A DNA stretch of 36,387 nucleotides, taken from contig CAZVNS010000020.1 of NCBI GenBank assembly GCA_964628905.1, positions 1 through 36,387 on the forward strand. Direction: 5' to 3'. Positions 24,630 to 33,094 of this stretch are shown here, one piece after another. This stretch comes from JAJPXC01 sp964628905 (GTDB lineage: Bacteria > Bacteroidota > Bacteroidia > Bacteroidales > Muribaculaceae). The position numbers and the translations under genes were made by a program. Each line of letters starts with the position of its first letter. Positions within the stretch are counted from its first letter, which is position 1. The notes under the pieces were generated by a model. It searched no databases and was not told the origin of the DNA. It saw nothing but the letters and a program-made list of their open reading frames with translations.

Positions 24630-25862
24630 ATGAAGAAGTTAGCAAATATAGTATTCTACGCTGTGGCGATCATCGTGCTCAGTTGGTTCCTCCCCTGGCT
24701 TTACCGTCTGATGCTTCCTGATGTCAAGAGTGAGCCCTTCGTGGCCTACTCCCCTGTGGCCAACGCATGGGTTGAGACAGTGACCGGCGACGATAAGTCG
24801 CAGGTGATCACCCTCGTAGACCCCCAGGGCAAACGCCTCGACAGTACCCTGACCAAGGACGACCGTGACTCGCTGATCCCCCAGATGTATTACCGCAACC
24901 TGATGGCTCGCAAGCGCATGCCCGACACCATCGCCGGCATCGAAACCTCGATGCACAACCTCAAGAACGGAGAACTCATACTCACCTCAACCCCTCACGA
25001 CATCAACAAGGTGCAGCCTGAGGTGTTCATGATCATGGAGTCGCGTCCCGAGCGTTCCGACTTCGAGGATCCTGAGGAAGTCTGGCGTTGGACCGATGAC
25101 GGCATGGAATTCATCCGCATCGCCGACGGCTCTATCAACACTGACCGCAGCCGCCGCTTCTCCACAGAGTTAAACAAGATGGGCTTCCAGCAGCCGCTTC
25201 ACGACTTCAGCGCCAACATCACCTCGCGCAAGCAGCGCGACGATGGCTACCTGTTGGTCGACGCCAACGGCCAGGTGTTTAACCTCAAGCAGTTTGGCGG
25301 ACGCCCGATGGTGATGAAGATTAATCTGCCCGACAGCATCAAGGCCGACAAAGTTTGGATACTTGAGGCCATGGATCCCCGCCATTTGGGCTTGATGACC
25401 GACACCGAGGGCAACCCCTACTTCATCGAGAGCGACCTGTCGGTGGAGCGTCTCGACATCGGTAAGATTGACCCCCACGCCGACCGCCTGACTGTGATGG
25501 GCAACGTGTGGAACATCGTGTTCCGCATGACGGACGCCGAGGGTTCGCGCTGGCGTGCGATTGACGCCACCACCCTTGAGCCACTTGGCACCTACGACTA
25601 CACCTATCCCGAGTCGACCCTGTCAAAGATTGGCAAGTATATCTTCCCCTATCAGCTGTCGTTCGTGTCGATCAACGACTCGCTGGCCTATCCGCGTATC
25701 ACCAACATATCGTGGTCAGCAGCCATACTCAATATACTATTGGCCCTGATTTTAGCGTTAATAGGATTGAAGCGGCATTCACCCCACTTCTTCTACGGAG
25801 CCGCCGTGACATGTCTGTTCGGAATATTCTCATTTATACCCGTTATACTCACACGCGACTAA
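24630..25862 (+). CDS. DUF4857-type membrane-anchored protein
   Basis: 410 residues. An N-terminal transmembrane helix (about 5-30) precedes a large, probably periplasmic region of about 300 residues with a repeat-like beta pattern (WVETVTGDDKSQVITLVDPQ; YLLVDANGQVFNLKQFGG). Two C-terminal hydrophobic helices follow (about 362-405). The DUF4857 name is from memory. It is in tight linkage with the ABC ATPase and permease and probably is their periplasmic accessory part. Function is unknown. Confidence 0.75.
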   Translation: MKKLANIVFYAVAIIVLSWFLPWLYRLMLPDVKSEPFVAYSPVANAWVETVTGDDKSQVITLVDPQGKRLDSTLTKDDRDSLIPQMYYRNLMARKRMPDTIAGIETSMHNLKNGELILTSTPHDINKVQPEVFMIMESRPERSDFEDPEEVWRWTDDGMEFIRIADGSINTDRSRRFSTELNKMGFQQPLHDFSANITSRKQRDDGYLLVDANGQVFNLKQFGGRPMVMKINLPDSIKADKVWILEAMDPRHLGLMTDTEGNPYFIESDLSVERLDIGKIDPHADRLTVMGNVWNIVFRMTDAEGSRWRAIDATTLEPLGTYDYTYPESTLSKIGKYIFPYQLSFVSINDSLAYPRITNISWSAAILNILLALILALIGLKRHSPHFFYGAAVTCLFGIFSFIPVILTRD

Positions 25863-25887
25863 AAGTTTTAAAAATTCTTGAAGGCCT

Positions 25888-26003
25888 TAACGACCTTAAA
25901 GCCCGAAGGGCGACCCTCTATATAACCGCTGGCCGGTGAGCACCGCGAGCCTGCCTGCGGAGACAACAAATCACAGAGACAAGCGTCCGCAGGGCGCAAC
26001 TCC
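25888..26003 (+). repeat. Dispersed intergenic repeat, copy B
   Basis: About 116 bp matching copy A (20111-20223) in the same orientation. The loop-side block GAGCACCGCGAG and the flanks AAAGCCCGAA and GACAACAAA are identical. The hairpin arms 25926-25936 and 25950-25960 pair at 9 of 11 positions. Like copy A, it fills a gap between same-strand genes and lies just upstream of a lipoprotein gene (26039). Confidence 0.8.
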
Positions 26004-26038
26004 GTAAGCCATACCTAACAACTCAAAAATTCACAAAT

Positions 26039-26647
26039 ATGAAAATCAAAGCAATCATCGTGGCCCTGGCCACAGTAGCACTGACCATGGTGTCGTGCAA
26101 CAACGCAAACAAAACCGAAGGTAGCGACGCCGAGCAGGTGCAAGCCATCACAGTCGAGGAAGTGCTCAAGCAGGCCCCCGCGCTCGTCAAGTCAGGTGAC
26201 ACCGTCACCGTAGAGGGTGTAGTTGACCACCTCTGCAAGCATGGCGGCAAGAGAGCCTTCATCTCAGGCGCTCAGGGCAGCATACTCCGCTGCGAGTCGA
26301 CAGCCGAAAGTGGGGGTAAATTCGCCCAGAACACCCTCAACAAGCCCATCATCGTCAAGGGCGTAGTCAAGGAAGACCGCATCAACGAAGCCCGCGTTAA
26401 GCAGATGGAAGAGTCGTACGCACAGCAAGTTGCCAACCAGGAGGCTGAGCACGGCGAAGAGCCCGAGGTAGGTTGCGAGACCGAGCGCAAAGCCGCCGGC
26501 CAGGGCGACCTCGACAAATTTGCTGACCGTATGGCCGACCACCGCGCCAAGATCGCAGCAAGCTCCCTCAAGGATGAGAATGGCGAGCCCTATTACGTGC
26601 AGAGCTACTATATTCTTACCTCAGAATATTCGATTGCCGAAAAATAA
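26039..26647 (+). CDS. Small lipoprotein with OB-fold-like domain
   Basis: 202 residues. The signal peptide ends in TMVSC (Cys20), giving a lipoprotein. Residues about 55-112 (DTVTVEGVVDHLCKHGGKRA, then an ILRCES and VKGVVKE pattern) resemble an OB-fold of the tRNA_anti-like kind seen in small periplasmic proteins. Cysteines and histidines in HLCKHGGK and ILRCES could bind a metal, but that is speculative. The second half is charged and helical. It is preceded by repeat copy B and probably belongs to the transport operon, 176 bp after the DUF4857 gene. Confidence 0.65.
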   Translation: MKIKAIIVALATVALTMVSCNNANKTEGSDAEQVQAITVEEVLKQAPALVKSGDTVTVEGVVDHLCKHGGKRAFISGAQGSILRCESTAESGGKFAQNTLNKPIIVKGVVKEDRINEARVKQMEESYAQQVANQEAEHGEEPEVGCETERKAAGQGDLDKFADRMADHRAKIAASSLKDENGEPYYVQSYYILTSEYSIAEK

Positions 26648-26651
26648 TCTG

Positions 26652-26659
26652 TATCTTTG
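26652..26659 (+). promoter_or_regulatory. -7 box upstream of the TerD gene
   Basis: TATCTTTG directly after the previous stop codon, 21 bases before ATG 26681. The in-frame TTG at 26657 lies inside this box, which argues for the downstream ATG as the start. No good -33 was seen. Confidence 0.6.
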
Positions 26660-26680
26660 TGGAAATTATATTTCACAAAG

Positions 26681-27247
26681 ATGATTATCAACTCCGATCA
26701 ATCGCTTATCGTCACCCTCAACTGGTGTGGCGACATAGATCTCGACCTCACAGCGTTCATGCTGGGGCAAAACTCCCTGGTAATGGACGACGGTGGGGTC
26801 GTGTTTTACAACTCCCTAAGCCGTGAGCACCCCTACGACGAGGCAGTCCACGGCGATCCCGAGCGATGGCGCCGGATGTGTCGACCGATGTCGCCCGACG
26901 GCGCAGTGGTTGGTTCGGTTGACGACCAAGGCTCCGGCGAGGCATCGTCAGAGCAAATCACCATCGACCTCAGCCGAGTCGACCCCAAGGTGCGTTCGGT
27001 GATGCTGTGCGTCACATCAAGCGTCAAGGAGGGGCGCCGCCCACCCATAATCGAGGCTGAGCATCCCAGGTTGAGCATCGAGGGAGAAGCACCCCTGGTT
27101 GATTGCGACCTAAGCCAGCTTGATGATGGCGCATGCGGCTACGAGGCTTACGAGCTGGTGCGCCGCGGCGATGGCCGTTGGACCCTCGATGAAGTCGACG
27201 AGTACCATGAGGGAGGATTGGTCGAACTGTTTGAAAAATTTGTGTAA
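26681..27247 (+). CDS. TerD-domain protein
   Basis: 188 residues from ATG 26681. The TerD fold is a calcium-binding beta sandwich found in tellurite and chemical-stress systems. Diagnostic features: VTLNWCGDIDLDLTAFML (Asp-rich calcium site), VVFYNSLS, and later EQITIDLSRVDPKVRSVML. An insert (about 55-85, REHPYDEAVHGDPERWRRM) interrupts the usual FVFYN-to-SPDGAV spacing. It stands alone without other ter genes. The following gene starts 12 bp later and may be co-transcribed. Confidence 0.88.
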   Translation: MIINSDQSLIVTLNWCGDIDLDLTAFMLGQNSLVMDDGGVVFYNSLSREHPYDEAVHGDPERWRRMCRPMSPDGAVVGSVDDQGSGEASSEQITIDLSRVDPKVRSVMLCVTSSVKEGRRPPIIEAEHPRLSIEGEAPLVDCDLSQLDDGACGYEAYELVRRGDGRWTLDEVDEYHEGGLVELFEKFV

Positions 27248-27259
27248 AACCTCGGCATT

Positions 27260-27871
27260 ATGGAAAATTTTAGAAACCAGATAGCTGACCTCCGCAGTCA
27301 GTTGGATGAATTGATGGAGATGCTCCACGGCGAAGGCAACACACCTTCCGAGTTGGAAATGAGGGAGTTTTTCTCCCAAATCAAGCGGAAGATAAATCAG
27401 CTGGAAATATCTGTCACCGAAGGAGTAGGGATGTACCCCGTTGCGTCCGCCTCAGACGATGCTGCAATCGCACGCAATGCCGAGTTTGAGGAGTCGCAAG
27501 ATGCCGCCCCCAACCCGCGCCCGTGCGTCGACGAAGACCCCGACACCGAGCCAACCATCATAGATGATGACCCCGACACCGAGCCCCCGCTGCTCGACGA
27601 AGAGGTAACCGAGTCAACTCCGCAACCAGCCAATCATCCCGCAGGCAAGCCGATGATCAAGATGTTCACACTCAACGACCGCTACCGCTTCCGCCGCGAG
27701 CTCTTCGGCAACCTCGACGCCGCCATGGCCGAGACACTCGAGACACTCTCGGTGATGGACGATATCGACCAGGCTGTCAGCTACCTTGAGGATGACCTGT
27801 GTTGGGACATGACGCTACCGGAGGTTGAGGAATTTGTGGCAGCCATCACGCCATACTATACACATCGTTGA
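27260..27871 (+). CDS. Hypothetical protein with N-terminal coiled coil and acidic repeats
   Basis: 203 residues. The N-terminus (1-55) is a predicted coiled coil (FRNQIADLRSQLDELMEML). The middle is disordered and acidic, with two 11-residue repeats containing DPDTEP (encoded by 17-bp identical blocks at 27536 and 27569, 33 bp apart). The C-terminal part (about 145-203) starts FTLNDRYRFRRELFGNLDAA and matches a conserved Bacteroidales domain that I recognise but cannot name functionally. It sits between the TerD gene and rsmI, whose ATG starts 2 bp after this stop. Confidence 0.75.
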   Translation: MENFRNQIADLRSQLDELMEMLHGEGNTPSELEMREFFSQIKRKINQLEISVTEGVGMYPVASASDDAAIARNAEFEESQDAAPNPRPCVDEDPDTEPTIIDDDPDTEPPLLDEEVTESTPQPANHPAGKPMIKMFTLNDRYRFRRELFGNLDAAMAETLETLSVMDDIDQAVSYLEDDLCWDMTLPEVEEFVAAITPYYTHR

Positions 27872-27873
27872 CT

Positions 27874-28602
27874 ATGAGCGGCACGATGTACATGGTGCCC
27901 ACGCCCGTGGGCAATCTGAGCGACATGTCGCCCCGGGCGGTCGACGTGTTGCGCCAGTGTTCGCTGATACTCGCCGAGGACACACGCACCAGCGCCACGG
28001 TGATGCGCCATTTCGGCATCGACACACCGATGATGAGCCACCATAAGTTCAACGAGCATGCCACACTGCGCCCCATCATCGACCGACTGCTCTCCGGCGA
28101 GGATATAGCCTTGGTGAGCGACGCCGGCACCCCCGGCATCTCCGACCCCGGCTTCCTGCTCAGCCGCGAGTGCCGCCGCAACGACATCCCGGTGGCCACC
28201 CTCCCCGGCCCGACGGCTTTCGTGCCTGCGCTGGTCGACTCCGGCTTGCCCTGCGACCGCTTCACCTTTGAGGGTTTCCTACCCCCGAAGAAGGGTAGGG
28301 CGACCCGACTCGCCGAGCTCGCACGCGAACCCCGCACAATGGTGATCTACGAGTCGCCGCTGCGGCTCATGCGCACACTCCAGGAGTTGGCACAACATAT
28401 GGGAGGCGACCGTCAGGCATCGGTGTCGCGCGAGATATCGAAGCTGCACGAGCAGACCGTGCGCGGCACCCTCGACGAGCTGATAGCCCACTTCAGTGAA
28501 AACAATCCGCGTGGCGAAATCGTTATAATTGTGTCAGGCCTGAATGTGGAGCCTGTCCGCCGCGAGCATGTCAACAAGTACAAGGACTGCAACGAGGCGT
28601 AG
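27874..28602 (+). CDS. rsmI: 16S rRNA (cytidine(1402)-2'-O)-methyltransferase RsmI
   Basis: 242 residues from ATG 27874; an in-frame TTG at 27868 overlaps the previous gene. It methylates the 2'-OH of C1402 in the decoding centre with SAM. Signature segments: YMVPTPVGNLSDMSPRAV, ILAEDTRTS, SHHKFNEH, VSDAGTPGISDPGF, LPGPTAFVPALVDSGL and REISKLHEQTVRGTL. Full length for the family. Confidence 0.95.
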   Translation: MSGTMYMVPTPVGNLSDMSPRAVDVLRQCSLILAEDTRTSATVMRHFGIDTPMMSHHKFNEHATLRPIIDRLLSGEDIALVSDAGTPGISDPGFLLSRECRRNDIPVATLPGPTAFVPALVDSGLPCDRFTFEGFLPPKKGRATRLAELAREPRTMVIYESPLRLMRTLQELAQHMGGDRQASVSREISKLHEQTVRGTLDELIAHFSENNPRGEIVIIVSGLNVEPVRREHVNKYKDCNEA

Positions 28603-28637
28603 TTCAACTATTCACCAACTCTAAATACGTTCACAAT

Positions 28638-29501
28638 ATGAAAAAGCTTGTTTATGCATTCCTCCCTGTGCTCACACTTATGGTAGCATGCGACCGCAAC
28701 GGTGACACCACAACCGACCAGACCGCCGAAAGTAACCCCACACTCGACTCGCTCCGCGCAGCCGTGGCCGAGCGCGACTCACTGCTGCAATTTGTAGCCG
28801 AAGTCAACGAGGGGATGGACCAACTGCTCTACCTCCAAGGCGACATGGACAATATCGCCATCATCAACGAGTCGCCCGAGCGCAAAGCCCGGTTTAGCGA
28901 GCAGGTAGGACGCATATCCTATCAGATGCAGCAAAACAAGGACCGCCTTGCCGAGCTGGAGAAGCAACTCCAAGACTCCAAATCGTCAAACTCCGCCTTG
29001 CTCAACTCCATCTCCACCCTTAAGAAGCAGATTGCCAACCAGGAGAAGCTCATACAGTCGCTCACCCAGCAGCTTGATGCCGCCGGTATCGTGATCGCCA
29101 ACCAGGGCGCACAGATCGACTCGCTCAACACCACCGTGACCGACATCACCTCGCAGCGCGACGTAGCCGAGGAGCGCAGCGCACAGCTCAACGCCGAACT
29201 CAACAAGTGCTACTACGTATATGCCACCAAGGATGAGCTCAAGAAGTACAACATCATCGAGACCGGCTTCCTGCGCAAGACCAAGATACTTCCCGACGAC
29301 TTCGAACAGCAGTTCTTCCAGACCGCTGACAAGACCACACTCACCACCATCAACACCCACGACAAGAAAGCCAAGGTGCTCACCGGACAGCCCACCGACT
29401 CTTACACCATCGAGGATGTCAATGGTCAGAAAGTGATAAAAATCACCAACCCGACCCGCTTCTGGGAGAAGTCAAACTATCTGGTAATCCAAGTTGACTG
29501 A
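28638..29501 (+). CDS. Coiled-coil lipoprotein, Cbp1-like
   Basis: 287 residues. The lipobox LMVAC (Cys18) makes it a lipoprotein. Residues about 35-195 are a long coiled coil (NKDRLAELEKQLQ, TLKKQIANQEKLIQSLTQQL). The C-terminal 90 residues are globular (KKYNIIETGFLRKTKILPDD; ending YLVIQVD). Three DSL motifs in the helical part fit the Bacteroidetes O-glycosylation rule D-S/T-(A/I/L/V/M/T). It resembles proteins named Cbp1-family collagen-binding adhesins in Bacteroides; that label is from memory and binding is untested. It stands alone between rsmI and priA. Confidence 0.65.
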   Translation: MKKLVYAFLPVLTLMVACDRNGDTTTDQTAESNPTLDSLRAAVAERDSLLQFVAEVNEGMDQLLYLQGDMDNIAIINESPERKARFSEQVGRISYQMQQNKDRLAELEKQLQDSKSSNSALLNSISTLKKQIANQEKLIQSLTQQLDAAGIVIANQGAQIDSLNTTVTDITSQRDVAEERSAQLNAELNKCYYVYATKDELKKYNIIETGFLRKTKILPDDFEQQFFQTADKTTLTTINTHDKKAKVLTGQPTDSYTIEDVNGQKVIKITNPTRFWEKSNYLVIQVD

Positions 29502-29521
29502 CCCCAGCCCGAAGGCCGGGG
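29502..29521 (+). terminator. GC-rich hairpin after the coiled-coil lipoprotein gene
   Basis: CCCCAGCC pairs with GGCCGGGG (one A-C mismatch) around a CGAA tetraloop, starting directly after the stop codon. It is followed by CTAAAATT, not a T-run, so as an intrinsic terminator it is weak. It might instead protect the mRNA 3' end. Confidence 0.45.
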
Positions 29522-29540
29522 CTAAAATTAACCATCATTA

Positions 29541-32033
29541 ATGCCCAACGAGCCTTTTAAACCATACTATGTGGAGGTGGTGTTGCCCTTGCCGCTCAAC
29601 GCCACCTTCACTTATCGCGTACCCGAGCATCTGCAACTGAAGCTGACGCCCGGGTTCCGCGTGATTGTGCCATTCGGCCGTAAGCGCTACTATACTGGCA
29701 TAGTGGTGGGAGTTGGTGTAGAGACCCCCACCGACTTCGAGGTCAAGGATGTGCTGATGGCCCTCGACCCCGAGCCAATATTGCGCCACCCGCAGCTCAA
29801 CTTCTGGCGATGGATCGCCGACTACTACATGTCGTCGTTGGGCGACGTCTATAAAGCCGCCATCCCCGCCGGGCTGAAGATAGAGAGCGAGACTTTCGTC
29901 GAACTCAACCCCGACCTTGAGCCGTCGGATATGGCCGTCGACCTCACCGAGCGCGAGGAGTTCGTGCTGTCGTTCATTAGCAAGAAGGGGCAATTGCCGG
30001 TCAGCCATATCACTAAGGAGACTGAACTGCGCAATGTAGAGGCCACGGTGTCGCGCTTGCTCGACCGCGGGCTTGTAGTGGTGTCGGAGAAGATGGTTGA
30101 GCGTTACCGCCCCCATAAGGAGAAGCGGGTGCGTCTGCTCCTTGACTCCACCGACGCCGACGCTCGGCGCTCGGCATTTGACACTGTCAAAGGTTCACCC
30201 AAGCAAGAGCAGATGCTGCTGACGCTGGTGCAGCTCATTGACACCCAGCGCCGCCAGGGGGAGACGCTCGACGTCAGCCGAGAGGTGCTCTTGGAGCGTT
30301 CGCAATGCTCGTCGACGATACTGCAAGCGCTTGCCAAGAAGAGGCTGGCCGAAGGATTTACCCGCGAGGTCAACCGCTTCGCCTGCGACCAAGTTGCCGA
30401 CATCACCCTCCCCGCACTGAGCGAGGCGCAGACAGTAGCCCTCAATGGCATACATGACTCATTCAAGGAGCATGCTGTGACGCTGCTCCACGGCGTGACT
30501 TCGAGCGGCAAAACCGAAATCTACACCCACCTTATTGACTTCGTGCTCCGCCAGGGCAACCAGGTGCTGATGCTCGTGCCCGAGATAGCCCTCACCACCC
30601 AGCTTACACGCCGATTGCAGCGGGTGTTCGGCAAACGCGTGATCATCTATCACTCCAAATTCTCCGACAATGAGCGCGTGGATATCTGGCGGCGACTGCT
30701 CAACACCACCGAGCCGTGTGTGGTGCTCGGAGCCCGCTCTGCGCTGTTCCTCCCCTTCGCCCGCTTAGGGCTGGTGATAGTCGACGAGGAGCATGAGTCG
30801 AGCTATAAGCAGTACGAGCCCGCACCCCGCTACAACGGCCGCGACTGCGCCATAATGCTCGCCCAGATGCATGGCGCCAAAGCCCTGTTAGGCTCGGCAA
30901 CCCCCTCGATTGAAAGCTACTACAAGACACAGACCGGTAAGTGGGGCATTGTGGAACTGACCGAACGCTTTGGCGATGCCGTGCTGCCGGAGATTGAGAT
31001 AGTCGACATGCAGCGGGTGCGCAAGCAGCGCACAGCCGCCGGAGCGTTCTCCCCGTCGATGGTGTCGCAGGTCAAGCAGGCCATCGAGCGGGGAAAGCAG
31101 GCGATACTCTTCCACAACCGCCGCGGCTACGCCCCGATGGTGCGGTGCCGGCAGTGCGCGTGGGTGCCCAAATGCGCCAACTGCGATGTGTCGCTCACCG
31201 TCCACCGCCATCACAACGCCCTTGTGTGCCACTACTGCGGGGCCGTCTATGGCATACCCACCCAGTGCCCCCAGTGCCACGAGCACGATATCGACACCTT
31301 GGGCTACGGCACCGAGCGCATCGAGGAGGAGGTAGACCAGCTCTTCGGTGGCACCCGCATGCTGCGCATGGACCTCGACACCACGCGCAACAAGGACTCC
31401 TACGAGCGCATCATCGACGACTTCTCAAGCCATAAGGCCGACCTGCTGGTGGGCACGCAGATGGTGACAAAGGGGCTCGACTTCGGCGACGTTGAGGTGG
31501 TGGGAGTTGTTAATGCCGACCAGGTGATACATTACCCCGACTTCCGTTCCACCGAGCGTGCGTTCAACATGCTTGCTCAGGTGTCAGGGCGCGCCGGCCG
31601 CCGCGGCGACTCCCCCGGCAAGGTGATCGTGCAGACCTCCGACACCTCGCACCCGGTGATCTGCCATCTCGCAGCCCACGACTACCAAGGGTATTACCAC
31701 GATGAGCTTCAGGAGCGGCAAACATACATGTATCCACCGTTCACCAAGCTGATATTCATCTATCTGCGCCACCGCGACGCAGCCATGGTAGAGCGTCTGG
31801 CCGTGGACCACGCCAACCACCTGCGCACACTGTTGGGCAACCGCGTGTTCGGCCCTGAGGAGCCGTCGATCAGCCGTGTGCAGCAGCTCTACATCCGCAA
31901 AATCATGATCAAGATCGAGAATGGCGTATCCCCCTCGCGGGTCAAAGCCGCCCTCGGTTCCGCCCGCCATCAGCTGCTCAGCACCCCCGCCTCCCGCGGC
32001 CTGCTGATCCACTACGACGTCGATCCCATGTAA
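29541..32033 (+). CDS. priA: Primosomal replication restart helicase PriA
   Basis: 830 residues. PriA recognises stalled forks and reloads the replisome. The N-terminal DNA-binding domain starts EVVLPLPLNATFTYRVPE. The helicase has Walker A GVTSSGKTEIY, Walker B VDEEHESSYKQ, GSATPS, a zinc-binding cysteine cluster (CRQC, CANC, CHYC, CPQC) and motif VI-like QVSGRAGRRG. Full length. The gene is preceded by an A-rich leader and followed by a hairpin at 32048-32069. Confidence 0.96.
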   Translation: MPNEPFKPYYVEVVLPLPLNATFTYRVPEHLQLKLTPGFRVIVPFGRKRYYTGIVVGVGVETPTDFEVKDVLMALDPEPILRHPQLNFWRWIADYYMSSLGDVYKAAIPAGLKIESETFVELNPDLEPSDMAVDLTEREEFVLSFISKKGQLPVSHITKETELRNVEATVSRLLDRGLVVVSEKMVERYRPHKEKRVRLLLDSTDADARRSAFDTVKGSPKQEQMLLTLVQLIDTQRRQGETLDVSREVLLERSQCSSTILQALAKKRLAEGFTREVNRFACDQVADITLPALSEAQTVALNGIHDSFKEHAVTLLHGVTSSGKTEIYTHLIDFVLRQGNQVLMLVPEIALTTQLTRRLQRVFGKRVIIYHSKFSDNERVDIWRRLLNTTEPCVVLGARSALFLPFARLGLVIVDEEHESSYKQYEPAPRYNGRDCAIMLAQMHGAKALLGSATPSIESYYKTQTGKWGIVELTERFGDAVLPEIEIVDMQRVRKQRTAAGAFSPSMVSQVKQAIERGKQAILFHNRRGYAPMVRCRQCAWVPKCANCDVSLTVHRHHNALVCHYCGAVYGIPTQCPQCHEHDIDTLGYGTERIEEEVDQLFGGTRMLRMDLDTTRNKDSYERIIDDFSSHKADLLVGTQMVTKGLDFGDVEVVGVVNADQVIHYPDFRSTERAFNMLAQVSGRAGRRGDSPGKVIVQTSDTSHPVICHLAAHDYQGYYHDELQERQTYMYPPFTKLIFIYLRHRDAAMVERLAVDHANHLRTLLGNRVFGPEEPSISRVQQLYIRKIMIKIENGVSPSRVKAALGSARHQLLSTPASRGLLIHYDVDPM

Positions 32034-32338
32034 AAAGATTAGCTACCATTTCGCTGAGGTCAGCAAAATGATTTACTTAGTTAAGATCCTGAGGGCTGGA
32101 TATATGGTGTGATGATGACACGCCATGCGTGCAAAGGCAGTTTATACAACTGGGGGTCGTACCACCGACCACCGATGGTCTACCACCGATGGAACGTGGT
32201 CGGCATTGGCCGTAGGTATAAGGAACTTATTGCACAGTCGCGGATTATTTGTAAATTTGTAGCCTGATTAACCAAACAAGTGGCCGATACCTCGCAAAGC
32301 CGAGCGTGAGGCCTGAACATAGCTAATAACCGAAAATT
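32034..32338. other. Intergenic region between priA and fabG: hairpin, direct repeats and promoter
   Basis: No gene is visible in these 305 bp. A hairpin (32048-32057 with 32060-32069) follows priA and may act as its terminator. Three copies of ACCACCGA start at 32161, 32168 and 32182; the last two extend to ACCACCGATGG. CCGACCAC (32165-32172) and GTGGTCGG (32196-32203) form a perfect inverted repeat around them. The promoter is at 32230-32259. The leader of about 75 nt contains a small hairpin made by CCTCGC and GCGTGAGG (about 32290-32313). Confidence 0.6.
32230..32259 (+). promoter_or_regulatory. Promoter of the fabG operon
   Basis: TTG (32230-32232), a 19-bp spacer and TAAATTTG (32252-32259) match the Bacteroidetes -33/-7 consensus. 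The direct and inverted repeats ending at 32203 lie just upstream, where an activator or repressor could bind. Confidence 0.7.
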
Positions 32339-33085
32339 ATGAAATTACTCGAAGGAAAAACAGCCGTCATCACCGGCGCCGCCCGCGGCATCGGTAAGGC
32401 CCTGGCTCTGAAGTTCGCTTCAGAAGGTGCAAATATCGCGTTCACCGACCTCGTTATCGACGAGAACGGCAAGCAGACCGAGCAGGAGATCGCAGCCCTC
32501 GGCGTAAAGGTCAAGGGTTACGCCTCCAACGCCGCCGACTTCGCCCAGACCGAGGAGGTAATTAAGGAAATCCACAAGGAGTTCGGCTCAATCGATATCC
32601 TTGTCAACAACGCCGGTATCACCAAGGACGGCCTGATGATGCGCATGACCGAGGCCCAGTGGGACGCCGTGATCGCCGTCAACCTCAAGAGTGCCTTCAA
32701 CTTCATCCACGCCGTGCTCCCCATCATGATGCGCCAGCGCAGCGGCTCCATCATCAACATGGCCTCAGTGGTAGGTGTTCACGGCAACGCCGGACAGGCC
32801 AACTACGCAGCCTCGAAGGCCGGCCTGATCGCCCTGGCCAAGAGCATCGCCCAGGAGGTAGGCTCACGCGGCATCCGCGCCAACGCCATCGCCCCCGGCT
32901 TCATCGAGACCGCAATGACCGCCGCCCTCCCCGACGACATCCGCGCAGAGTGGGTTAAGAAGATACCCCTGCGCCGCGGCGGCCAGGTGGAGGATATCGC
33001 CAACGTGGCCACATTCCTCGCCAGTGATATGTCAAGCTATGTCAGCGGCCAGGTAATCCAGGTCGATGGCGGCATGAACATGTAA
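32339..33085 (+). CDS. fabG: 3-oxoacyl-[acyl-carrier-protein] reductase FabG
   Basis: 248 residues, standard length. It reduces 3-oxoacyl-ACP with NADPH in the fatty-acid elongation cycle. Short-chain dehydrogenase features: TGAARGIGKA (12-21), NNAGI (90-94), catalytic Asn115, Ser143 (INMASVVG), Tyr156 and Lys160 (NYAASKAG), and the closing GQVIQVDGGMNM. First gene of a six-gene run with gaps of 22 bp or less. Confidence 0.93.
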   Translation: MKLLEGKTAVITGAARGIGKALALKFASEGANIAFTDLVIDENGKQTEQEIAALGVKVKGYASNAADFAQTEEVIKEIHKEFGSIDILVNNAGITKDGLMMRMTEAQWDAVIAVNLKSAFNFIHAVLPIMMRQRSGSIINMASVVGVHGNAGQANYAASKAGLIALAKSIAQEVGSRGIRANAIAPGFIETAMTAALPDDIRAEWVKKIPLRRGGQVEDIANVATFLASDMSSYVSGQVIQVDGGMNM

Positions 33086-33094
33086 TACCCCAAT

